In this document: positions 8,304 through 17,400 of the stretch, in pieces
Position numbering within the stretch: the first letter of the stretch is position 1
Layout: each line of letters opens with the position of its first letter
Assembly (NCBI GenBank): GCA_028284905.1
Contig: JANQQU010000030.1
Span: 186,001-250,000 of the forward strand
Direction of reading: 5' to 3'
Length of the DNA: 64,000 nt
From: Calditrichia bacterium
GTDB lineage: Bacteria; Calditrichota; Calditrichia; RBG-13-44-9; J075
The notes under the pieces: model-generated
What the model saw: only the letters and a program-made list of their open reading frames with translations
Told to the model about the DNA's origin: nothing
The model's database searches: none
Made by a program: the position numbers and the translations under genes

Positions 8304-8717
8304 TCAAAAATTTATGAATAATGCGGCAGCGATAAAAGAGATCGTAGCGAACAGAATGCCCCTGAATGGCGCACTAAACCAGTATTTTTGGGCGAGAATG
8401 AGATAGGATAGCCCGATAATCATCGGAAGCAGAGAAAACCACCAGGATGCACGAATTATTTCCATATGGGAAATGGCCAGAGGAATATAGAATGCGCCGA
8501 TCAACATTGCTCCCAGACTATGGCTGGCGTTAAAGCCCACCCAGGCTTTCCAGACTGTGGTTTCCTTCGTTAGTATCGGGCTGGTGGTTTTCATCGCCTC
8601 GCCTACCGCTGGATCGTGAGTATCGAATTTGTTCGTGAAGAAAGTGTAGACGAGATGAATGGTGCCTAGTAAGGCGAGAATTGCCGCGCCGGCGATTAAC
8701 AGCAATTGTTCGATCAA
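8304..8717 (-). CDS. Small four-helix membrane protein, LIC_13387-like
   Basis: The product has 137 residues with four hydrophobic segments (about 4-26, 60-82, 92-109, 115-136). Conserved-looking motifs are GTIHLVYTFF, KFDTHDPAV, SPILTKETTVWKAW and GFNASHSLGA. These resemble a small family of uncharacterised inner-membrane proteins annotated as LIC_13387 family; I recall the pattern but cannot search. The start is a TTG at 8717 with AAGGAG seven bases upstream; no ATG fits as well. It stands alone between the kinase and a secretome block. No function can be assigned. Confidence 0.7.
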   Translation of the reverse strand: MIEQLLLIAGAAILALLGTIHLVYTFFTNKFDTHDPAVGEAMKTTSPILTKETTVWKAWVGFNASHSLGAMLIGAFYIPLAISHMEIIRASWWFSLLPMIIGLSYLILAQKYWFSAPFRGILFATISFIAAALFINF

Positions 8718-9011
8718 ACTATTTTCTCCTTCCTGAAATTAACGAGAATATGATTTGTTTATGATAGTCAAATTTCATCAGGAGGTACCGATGTAGTAAT
8801 TCCCATCGAAACACTGTAAGCATACTTTTCAGGGTATTTAATAAGTGCAAAGTCTCAGAAAAATAATGTTCTGAAAGGGGTTTTACAAGTGAAAACTAGG
8901 CAGGGGAAAATTGGGTTGCGGGTATAAAGTTCTCGTTGCCCTTACCCCGACAATCGTAGCAAGGACAACGAATTAAAATTACTTAACGAGCTCAGCCCAA
9001 TATTTTTATTC
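8718..9011. other. Gene-free spacer with one imperfect inverted repeat
   Basis: About 290 bases without a plausible gene. TTCTCGTTGCCCTT (8930-8943) and AAGGACAACGAA (8961-8972) form an imperfect hairpin downstream of the minus-strand gene that ends at 9012, which could mark its transcription end. The rest is unremarkable. Confidence 0.4.
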
Positions 9012-12000
9012 TTATCGTAAAAGAATCATCTTTCGGGTTTGAGTAAACTTACCAGCCTGCAAGCGATAGAAATAGACACCGCTGGAAACATGCCGCCCGG
9101 ATTGATTGATACCATCCCACTTCACAGTATAGCTACCAGTTCCACGATTGCCCCTTATCAGCGTCTTTACCAGTCGACCGCTAATATCGTATATCGCCAA
9201 TTCAACAAATGCGACTTCGGACATCCGAAATCCGATATTCGTCGTGGGATTAAACGGATTAGGATAATTCTGCGCCAGCTGAAATCCCTCGATGGTGTGG
9301 GAATGATCATCGGTTTCCTCAATGCCGACGACATGGGGAATATCCAGTGTAAAAGTATCGAAAGCCATCGCCGGGCCATCCTGATTCGCGCTTGGATCGA
9401 GAAACCCGGAGAGCACCAGAAAGGCGGTTTCGTTGGCGGTATTTTGCAAATCGATTACGTAAGTGCCCAGCAAGCTGCCATCATCACTGCGAGTAATATC
9501 GAAAGTATAGAGAGAAGGGGCGAGGGCGATCTGTTCGGAGGTATCACCGAAGCCGAGACTGTCGGCAATCATTGTCTCGCCTTGCTGACTGATATTAACG
9601 GAGGGGGCATCAGTAACGGCATTAACGAAAACGACTGTGGTGGTACCGAGCTGTCCATCAACAAGGCTGAAGCCGCTGTTGATGAGCCGTAGAGCAGTGG
9701 AGCGTCCCTCGGGATTAGGGGCGTAGCTGGCGGTATCGCCAACACCGGCGATGATAAGGCCGCCCGCTTGTGCCTGGTCGAAGGAAATACTGTCCAGGGT
9801 CGCGATTGGGGTAAACGGATTATTGACATCGTAAATATTGAGTTCGGTTTCCTGGAATTGGGGGAGTCTGTCGATAACAGCGGATGAGAGAAAGCTGAGG
9901 CTATCCGCGAGAATGTAACTGTTTGACTCATTCAGACTGGAGCAGCCAAAGTAATTACTGCCACTGACGAAGTAGCTGACAAAATCCGCCCCATTCGGTT
10001 TATAGGGAGAGAGATTATATACATAATAATAGGGCTGCCAGGTATACTGCCATTTCGCCAATCCGCGCGCTGGTGCGGTGCCGGCAAGAGAAAAATCGCC
10101 ACCGGCATAGACCAACTCGCCAACGCCCCAGCAATGTCGCCCGGAAACCAAACTGCGGCAGGGACCGTTCAGCCCGAGATTGACGCGGGCATTCCAGCCA
10201 TGATCGGTGCCGGGAATATCCGGCGCCAGTGAATAAACCCCGACATTGCTCATTGGTACAACGCTGCCATCGGCTTGAATGCCTTCGCTAAAATCGCCGC
10301 CGAGGAAGATACCGGCATAATGCGTGGTGGTGAGCGGTGTTAGCGAATAGACCGGGCCGTTGACGCCATTGCCCAAGGCCTGCCAGTCCTGAAACTCGTC
10401 ACCGTAAAATAGAGCGATATTCGGGCTGCTGACGTTATTCCCATCGCCATTGATCACCGTGTTAAAATCGCCACCGACCCAGATGCGGGTTTCCCCGGGC
10501 ACACCAATTTTGATATCGTTATAACCCTTGATGGTATACACCGGGCCATCGGTGCCCTGTCCAGCTGCTTCCCAGGGAATAATTGGGCTGACGTAGCCGA
10601 GGGCGATATTCGGACTGGCCACCAGCGAGCCATCACCATTGACAGCGTGAGTAAAGCTGCCGCCAGCATAAAAGGCGATCTGGTAAGGATAGGGCTTCCA
10701 GGCCAGGGTGCGCACTTCGCCGGCCCCGCCGCTGACGCCGCCAACATCGCTTTTCCAGCTATTGGTGATCCAGCTCCAGATCGCCACGGAATTCACCGGC
10801 ACAACACTGCCATCCGGATTGGTCGCTTCACTAAAATTGCCGCCGACAACAACTTCCCCGGTAAAGCCAAAGGAAAGTGCGACAGTCGTATTCAACACGG
10901 CATAAACCGGCCCATTCACCCCGCCGCCGAGGGGGAGCCACTCGAATAGTTGATTGTTGTTCACCCGGGCAATGGCTATGTTGTTAACGGTGGTTGTGTT
11001 GCCATTTGTTTCCTGCACTTCCGAAAAAGAGCCGGCGATGGCATGGTAGCCGTCTGCGGTCATGTCAATGGCATGGACAAAGCCATTGGTGCCGCCCCCA
11101 ATCGGATACCAGTTGTCCCCATCGAAGAGCGCGAGGTTGTTTGCAGGGACGCCGGCAATAGCGTTGAAATTCCCACCAACCATCATCGGTCCAGTATATT
11201 CCGCATCGATGGTAAGGATATTGCCATCCGGACCGGCGTTGCCAGTCATTCCCTGCCAACCATTCGCGGGACCGCGCCAGAGCATGTTATTACTGCCGGA
11301 AACTTCCGCATTGCCGGGAAGCGTTTTCATACCCTGGTAAAACCCGCCGCAATAGAGGCGGTGCTGGGGAAAGTTGCGATTACCGGCAATAGTGTAAACG
11401 ACGCCCTCTCCGCCCGGCTCGCCGATCGCTGACCAGCTTTGCCCGTCCCAGGCGCTGACCCGATTATAAAAACTGGTGTTATCGGTGTAATGACCATAGA
11501 CGTTACCACTGCCATCCGCCGCAAGACCGAGGACGGCAAATGTTGCGGTCGGATGTTGACTGTCCTGCCAGTCGCTGCCATCCCAGTAGAGCACGAAATC
11601 GTTAGCAAAGCTGCCATCGCTTTTTTGAGCGGCCAGTCCGGCATCTCCGGAAATAAAGACATTACCGCCGGCATCGACGGCGAGATCGGTTAGTGCCAGG
11701 CTGAGAGAACTGAGGCCCTGGCCAAGTGCACTCCAACTATTGCCATCCCAGCAGGAGATGCCATTGACGGTGAGGGGAGTACCATCAGTCTGAATAACAT
11801 TGGTAAAATAGCCATAAATGTAAACCCGGCCGTTGATGCCGACCGCCACTCGAAACGGTTGCTCGGTGATGCCGGTGCCCTGGCCGAGTGACTGCCATTC
11901 CGCTGCAACTGTATCCCAGTAGCCAATGCCGTTAATGCTGGCCTGAATGCCATCGGGATTGATCCCAAAGAGAGGGCCGGCGATGTACACGCGGTTACCG

Positions 12001-12497
12001 TCAATTGCGATGGAGTGGACATCATCGTTGGTGCCCTGCCCAACCGGTCCCCACTGCCCGGCGGTAGCATCCCAGCGGGCGATGTTAGTGGTCGCGAGCG
12101 GCGCTTGCCCGGCGCCGTTGTAGGCTTCTTCGAAAGTGCCGCCGACGTACACATTACCGTCGATATCCACGGCCATGGCATGAACAAACGGGATAAATCC
12201 GCTCAGGCGTTCGCCAAGCACAACCCAGCTACTGCCATCCCAATGGGCGACGATAATGTCCGAACTGCCCACTTTCGCCGCGATGTAAACCTCACCACTC
12301 GGTGCGACAGCACTGACGGAAGCGCCAAAAGGAATTGGCCCCTGTGCACCGGCCTGAATGCCGCTCCAGTCCTGATCGCGCGGCGGGGTGGGAGGCCATT
12401 GCCCGTAAAGGCAATGACCGAGCAGAAAAATTAAGCAAAGTGCGCTGAGGATAATGCGGAAAAATCTATAGTGAGAATAAATATTTTCTTGTCTCAT
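9012..12497 (-). CDS. Secreted propeller-repeat protein with DUF4397-like domain and type IX sorting domain
   Basis: The product has 1161 residues. After a signal peptide (about 1-32) it has many irregular repeats of about 60 residues of the type VYAV..VVGGNFSEA..GSVVPVNSVAIW, resembling delta-60 or DUF5122-like propeller repeats (about 35-850). A section of about 860-1070 (GTTTVVFVNAVTDAPSVNI, LAPSLYTFDITRSDDG) resembles the DUF4397 surface domain. The end has QNYPNPFNPTTN and RKMILLR. GGAGG precedes the ATG at 12497. All the evidence points to an exported, surface-anchored repeat protein; its ligand or role is not visible. It is first in a run of minus-strand envelope genes that includes the lipoprotein and DUF2279-like genes upstream. 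Confidence 0.88.
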   Translation of the reverse strand: MRQENIYSHYRFFRIILSALCLIFLLGHCLYGQWPPTPPRDQDWSGIQAGAQGPIPFGASVSAVAPSGEVYIAAKVGSSDIIVAHWDGSSWVVLGERLSGFIPFVHAMAVDIDGNVYVGGTFEEAYNGAGQAPLATTNIARWDATAGQWGPVGQGTNDDVHSIAIDGNRVYIAGPLFGINPDGIQASINGIGYWDTVAAEWQSLGQGTGITEQPFRVAVGINGRVYIYGYFTNVIQTDGTPLTVNGISCWDGNSWSALGQGLSSLSLALTDLAVDAGGNVFISGDAGLAAQKSDGSFANDFVLYWDGSDWQDSQHPTATFAVLGLAADGSGNVYGHYTDNTSFYNRVSAWDGQSWSAIGEPGGEGVVYTIAGNRNFPQHRLYCGGFYQGMKTLPGNAEVSGSNNMLWRGPANGWQGMTGNAGPDGNILTIDAEYTGPMMVGGNFNAIAGVPANNLALFDGDNWYPIGGGTNGFVHAIDMTADGYHAIAGSFSEVQETNGNTTTVNNIAIARVNNNQLFEWLPLGGGVNGPVYAVLNTTVALSFGFTGEVVVGGNFSEATNPDGSVVPVNSVAIWSWITNSWKSDVGGVSGGAGEVRTLAWKPYPYQIAFYAGGSFTHAVNGDGSLVASPNIALGYVSPIIPWEAAGQGTDGPVYTIKGYNDIKIGVPGETRIWVGGDFNTVINGDGNNVSSPNIALFYGDEFQDWQALGNGVNGPVYSLTPLTTTHYAGIFLGGDFSEGIQADGSVVPMSNVGVYSLAPDIPGTDHGWNARVNLGLNGPCRSLVSGRHCWGVGELVYAGGDFSLAGTAPARGLAKWQYTWQPYYYVYNLSPYKPNGADFVSYFVSGSNYFGCSSLNESNSYILADSLSFLSSAVIDRLPQFQETELNIYDVNNPFTPIATLDSISFDQAQAGGLIIAGVGDTASYAPNPEGRSTALRLINSGFSLVDGQLGTTTVVFVNAVTDAPSVNISQQGETMIADSLGFGDTSEQIALAPSLYTFDITRSDDGSLLGTYVIDLQNTANETAFLVLSGFLDPSANQDGPAMAFDTFTLDIPHVVGIEETDDHSHTIEGFQLAQNYPNPFNPTTNIGFRMSEVAFVELAIYDISGRLVKTLIRGNRGTGSYTVKWDGINQSGRHVSSGVYFYRLQAGKFTQTRKMILLR

Positions 12498-12562
12498 AAT
12501 ACCACCTCCGAAGACTGATAAATAATTGCGATAATTTACCTTTAGTTCAGTGGTACGGTGAT

Positions 12563-13066
12563 TTAGTTGCGCTGCCAGCGTTCACGGATCCAGTAGCCTT
12601 CCGTGCCGTCGACCGAGAGGCGGGTGAGGGTGAGCTGATTATTCGCAATCTGGTATTGATACACTGCCCGCACGGTGGCTTCGTTGTAGATCATTTCACC
12701 GTTGGCCACCCTCCAGGTACCGGCATCGGTAAGCAGCACGTCGCCATCGGCATTAAATTGCTGCCAGATGTAGGTGCCGTCGCTGTTGTATTGCACCCGG
12801 CGTTGATCCAGTTCGCTGGGAGATTGCACCGAGGTTGGTTCTCCGATGGTGGTGCCCATTCCCTGGGCGGTCTCCAGCCAATCCCAGGTGCCTTCAATTG
12901 ATGTTGAATTTTCATTACCGTCATCTTCCCCGTCATCACTGGGGCCGATTAAGGGAAAATCCAGGCTACCGCAGGCGGTAAAAAGCACGATTAAAACCAC
13001 GAAAATATTTTGCAGCGAGATGAGACGAGTGAGATCTTTTGCGATATTGCGCAGATATGATTTCAT
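12563..13066 (-). CDS. Lipocalin-like lipoprotein
   Basis: The product has 167 residues. The N-terminus ends in a lipobox-like VLFTAC at about residue 32, followed by an acidic, Asp/Glu/Asn-rich linker typical of surface or outer-membrane lipoproteins in the FCB group. The remainder reads like the lipocalin-like domain of Bacteroidota: IEGTWDWLET, then VQYNSDGTYIWQQF, GTWRVANGEMIY, YQIANNQLTLTR and a terminal WIRERWQR. GGAGG lies 9 bases before the ATG. These domains usually bind nothing known and accompany envelope genes. The gap to the next gene (9012-12497) is 65 bases, so the two may be co-transcribed. Confidence 0.75.
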   Translation of the reverse strand: MKSYLRNIAKDLTRLISLQNIFVVLIVLFTACGSLDFPLIGPSDDGEDDGNENSTSIEGTWDWLETAQGMGTTIGEPTSVQSPSELDQRRVQYNSDGTYIWQQFNADGDVLLTDAGTWRVANGEMIYNEATVRAVYQYQIANNQLTLTRLSVDGTEGYWIRERWQRN

Positions 13067-13084
13067 GATAAAACCTCCGGTTAA

Positions 13085-13156
13085 ATGAGTTTAAAGTTCA
13101 AAGTTCAGTGTTGAGAGTTAAGAGTTGTCCTGCTCGAACAACGAACAACGAACAAC
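13085..13156. repeat. Simple-sequence repeat, CGAACAA units
   Basis: CGAACAA is repeated three times at 13135-13155. It is preceded by an AGTTCAAAGTTCAG-like stretch (from 13095) that is roughly its inverse complement. It lies in the spacer between the lipoprotein and the DUF2279-like gene. Confidence 0.5.
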
Positions 13157-13160
13157 GACT

Positions 13161-14189
13161 TCAGAAACGCAGCAAATAAGCCACACTGCCATGCCGGTTC
13201 ACCCGAATCGCCGGGGCGGGGAAATGAATAGCATTCAGGAGCGATTTCAGGGAGCGGAGAAAGGCGCTGTTGCCGGGCAGCTTTTCCAGATTGTAGTCCA
13301 GGGAGAGATACCAGTCCCGGTATTTCAGTTCACGATTAGCCTGAGGGAGATTGCTGGCACCATAGCCGACGGCGATGTTTAGCCAGTCCGGCCAGTACGG
13401 CTGCAAAACTGTTGGCAGGAACGGATCTACATCGGCGCTGAGCCAGAATCGCATACCGTCATAATCACCGGCCGGGTATTGATAGGGATAGTAGCGAATA
13501 AAGCCGGGCGCATCGGCATAGCTGTCATTCTGGTAATAGCGGGAGGGATAATAGCTGATCTTGAATTGAAAATGCTGCAAAACGGGATAATAATCCTGCA
13601 AAATCGGATAACTGGCACCGAGAATATTCGCGACATAATCCGGCACGCTAAATCCCCAGTCGGCAAAGCCAGCGTCGGTTAATTCGAAAGCAGTATAAAG
13701 CAAAGTGCTGTTGGCGGCGCCAATCCACAACGATTTGCGACGAGAGATACCGGCGAAACGAAACATCGATGCCGTTGCGCGAGTCAGTTGAATATTGGCA
13801 TAGAAATGCCCGAGCTTGTCAATTTCCAGCCAGTAATTATTGACCCAGTCAAACTTGAAGCGAAAGCCCTGTTTTTCCCCGGACCACCAGGGCTCGATGT
13901 GGGCGGCGTAGGTGCCGGCCATGCCCAGGGCGGTTAGGCTGGAGACCAGGAAAAGTTTTCCCCGGGAAGATTTTTGTGGGGAAAAGGCTGATGGCTGATG
14001 GCGATAGGACAAGGGAGTGAATTCTTGAGATGATTCTCCGTTAATGGTTGCTGCAAGGCTGTCCTTGGAAATTGGCGCATCAGCGGCGGAATAAGCTGAT
14101 TGCTGCTCCTGGGCGAAAGCGGAGATAAAAATGCTGCCGGCGAAGATAAAAGCGAGAGCTATATGCTGAAGTTTATTTTTGAAACACAT
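13161..14189 (-). CDS. DUF2279-like (YfiM-related) envelope protein
   Basis: The product has 342 residues from the ATG at 14189, which has AAGGAG seven bases upstream; an in-frame ATG 26 codons further up lacks one. A signal peptide (about 1-26, ending SAFA) is followed by a low-complexity segment. From about residue 85 there is a hydrophobic helix, then the diagnostic stretch LEIDKLGHFYANIQLTRATA, a second hydrophobic segment and ELTDAGFADWGFSVPDYVANILGA, as in DUF2279 proteins. The C-terminal half is rich in Tyr and Trp and may form membrane-associated strands. Function in this family is unknown. The context of envelope and secreted proteins fits an outer-membrane or periplasmic role. Confidence 0.8.
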   Translation of the reverse strand: MCFKNKLQHIALAFIFAGSIFISAFAQEQQSAYSAADAPISKDSLAATINGESSQEFTPLSYRHQPSAFSPQKSSRGKLFLVSSLTALGMAGTYAAHIEPWWSGEKQGFRFKFDWVNNYWLEIDKLGHFYANIQLTRATASMFRFAGISRRKSLWIGAANSTLLYTAFELTDAGFADWGFSVPDYVANILGASYPILQDYYPVLQHFQFKISYYPSRYYQNDSYADAPGFIRYYPYQYPAGDYDGMRFWLSADVDPFLPTVLQPYWPDWLNIAVGYGASNLPQANRELKYRDWYLSLDYNLEKLPGNSAFLRSLKSLLNAIHFPAPAIRVNRHGSVAYLLRF

Positions 14190-14307
14190 GGCGCACTCCT
14201 TTTCAGTGATTGCTAATTCAGAATAGAGCGAAAATTCTGAAAAGGATGTGCGCGGGATGCCCCACAAGTATGGGGGGAAGGGGAGTAGCAGGAAAAAACG
14301 ATTCTTC

Positions 14308-14395
14308 TGTCATCGCGAGGCGCACTTTGCCGAAGCGATCTTTTGGTTGCATGCACCATTGAGATCGCTTCGGCAAAGAGCGCCTCGCGATGACA
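14308..14395. repeat. Near-perfect 34-bp inverted repeat element
   Basis: Arms 14308-14341 and 14362-14395 match in 33 of 34 positions around a 20-base loop. The outer ends read TGTCATCGCGAGG. It lies between the DUF2279-like gene and the 3-prime end of the 8-kb gene. On the minus strand GTTTTTTCC follows within about 15 bases, so the hairpin could also end transcription of the giant gene. Confidence 0.85.
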
Positions 14396-14427
14396 ATGCA
14401 AAATAAGTTTTATATTAATAATGCCAC

Positions 14428-17400
14428 TTATCTAATCAGCAGCATCTTCCGCGATTGCACAAACGCATTCGCCTTTAAGCGATAAAAATACATACCGGAA
14501 GCAAGATCCCGTCCGTCAAATTTGACTGAATAAAAACCGGGTGTATAACGCTCGTCTATCAACCTGGCGACACGCTGACCAAGCACGTTGAAAATCTCCA
14601 GCTGCACATTTGCCGCTTCCGGCAGGGCAAACTGGATGGTTGTTTCCGGATTGAACGGATTGGGGTAGTTTTGCTGTAAAGCGAACTGTTTGGGGATGCC
14701 ATCTTCTTCCCCGATACCGACCGGTAATGCGAAGGTGATATTGAGCGACCAGGCATCGAGACGCCCGCTGTTGCCAGTTTCCTTGTCGAAAATTTCCAGG
14801 ATCCACTCGCCTTCCGGATCAATGCCGGCGAACTGCGAGAGCGGGCGGTAGGGGCGGAAAATACCGCTGTAGGGCGGTGTGCCGCTGTTAATGGATATCT
14901 CGGCGGAATCGTCCAGCACGGTGTGAAGAAAATCCTGCCCGGTCGAACCAACTTCGTATATCAGAGTATCCCGAATGTCGTTATGCACGAGTGTTAAAAC
15001 GAGATCATCGACATTGCTGTGCAGGATGGTATCGATGCCGACAGTTACATTCCGAATAATGTAAGGGCTGCTGCTTGTCTTGGGAAAGTTAAAAAGGCTG
15101 ACAAGCAGGCTATCGCGGAGAATGGTACGGGGAAGAATCGATTTGCGAATACGGGTGCGGATACGGGCGATTTTTGTTTGAATAATTTGAAACGTTTCTT
15201 CCGGGGAAAAGCTTGATCCGGCATAGCCATTATCGACGGTTTGCACGCTCCAGTGATAGGTGCCGGGAAGAAGATTACGCTTTAGTAAAGCGGTGGTATC
15301 CGGGCCATTGTTTCCTGGTTGGGCAATCAACCGTTGACCATTGTCCATGGAAAGTGGGGAAATGATATCCGCAGCACCAGTTGTGGAGCCAACTCGCAGG
15401 TTATAACTCAAGCCATTTTCCGGGGTTTTGGCATCACTACCCGGTGACCAGTGGAAACTCACTGTTCCGCTGCTAACATTGGCATTGAGATTATTCGGTG
15501 CAGCCGGAGGCTGATTCGGTTCGGCAAGAAGGTTTTCCAGTAGCTGGGTAATCGGATCGCCACCACCGACGTTACCATTCACTAATAAATCAAGGTCGTT
15601 GTCATTATCACTGTCGCCCCAGGCGAGAGCACCGCCAACAGACTGGGGAAAGCGGGAATATACCCGGGTAAAACTGCTTGCCGGGAACTCATTTCGGTAA
15701 AATTGAACGAAGCCGTTTCCGGAGACGACCAGGTCGAGATCGCCATCACCATCGCCATCGGCCCAGCGGGCTTTCCCACTACCGCCATCGCTGGGGCTGG
15801 ACAAGCCAGTCTGCAAATCCGTGAACAACCAGCCTCCGTTGCCGTCCGGACCATCATTGCGAAAAATGTCTGTGAAGAAGACAAAATCGCCACCCGATTG
15901 AAACCAGGCAACGGCCAGATCTTCATCACCGTCAACATCAATATCACCGCCGGCAATGGTAAAAAAGCCACCGTCAATGCCGGAAAAAGGGAGGTTGTTC
16001 GCTAATTTGGAAAAAGTAATACCGCTGCCGACCGGGGCGAGATCATACTGCCAAATTTCCATATAAGTTGTATCGCCGATGCCCTGAAATCCAATGGCGA
16101 ATAACTCTTTCTCGCCATCGCCGGTAAAATCGATCCAGGCCATATCATTTATATTCGCTCCCGGAAAGGTGCCCTCGGTCAGCTCACTGAAGCGCCAGCC
16201 TCCATTGCCGTCCGGGCCATCATTGCGAAAGACGCCGAAGAAAAATATCGTCGGGCTGTTCATGACTGTGCCGGCAAGCGCCAGGTCAGGATCGCCATCC
16301 TGATCGATGTCGTTCCAATCCGCTTTGGGGAAATAGACGTTCGGTAAAGAAACGGAAAGTTCCGTGAACTGCCAACCGGGTCCGCCGGGTCCGTCGTTTC
16401 GGTAAAGGCGGGTATCGCCATCTAAACTTCCGGCATCGCCAACGAGGAGAAGATCGGGATCACCGTCGCCATCGATGTCCGTCCAGGCAGCAGTGCTGCG
16501 GAAGCGCGCCGGTAAAGTGGTGGCAATTTCCTGAAAGTCACTGTTCACGTTGATAAACAAACGCGTTTGCGCCTGAACATCATCATCCAGTCCTGTGAGG
16601 AAAATATCAAGATCGCCGTCGGCATCGACGTCTACCAGATCGCTTTCTCCGCCGTTGCCCGGTAGTCCTGCCTCGCTATCGAAAAAGGGAAGCTGGGGCG
16701 TGCTAAAGGTATCCTCTACGGAAAAAGCGGAAGCACCAAACTGGTTATCAATGGTTTGCACGCTCCAGTAGAATGTTTCTCCGGGACGAAGGTTTTCCAG
16801 GCGCTGACTTTGGTTATTCCCCAATCGCCCGGCGCCGCTGTTCAGAGGAGTGCCATCGAACAATGCCTCTCCGGAATAAACATCGTTCGTACCGGGGCTG
16901 CTGCCAACCCGCAGGTTATAGGTGAGGCCGTCGGTCGGCGTTTCCATGTCGCTACCATCGCTCCATTGAAGCAGGGGAAAAGTGTCGTTCACGGTAGATG
17001 TCAGCTGCAGCGGCGGCTGGGGAAGATTATTCGCTGGATCGATATGATTGCGGAGGAATTTGGTAATATAGGGCTCTCCCTGCCCTTGTCCGCCGGAAAG
17101 CAATAAATCGAGATCACCATCATTATCAAAATCAGCGAAGTTGCTGCTGCTGCCTCCGCCGGTGCCGGGCAAGGGAATACCAAAACTGGAAAAGCCGCCC
17201 CCGCTGCCGAACTCATTGCGAAAGAAACGGGTCGTGTCACTAGTGCCGCTGAGTACTAAATCCAGGTATCCGTCATGATCCGTATCGCCCCAGGAAACGT
17301 CGCCGCTTAAGGGAAAAGCAAGGCCGAGCAAATCATATTGTTGCGGGGTGAACACCCAGCCGTCGTTGCCATCCGGACCATCATTGAGATAGAGGTCGGA

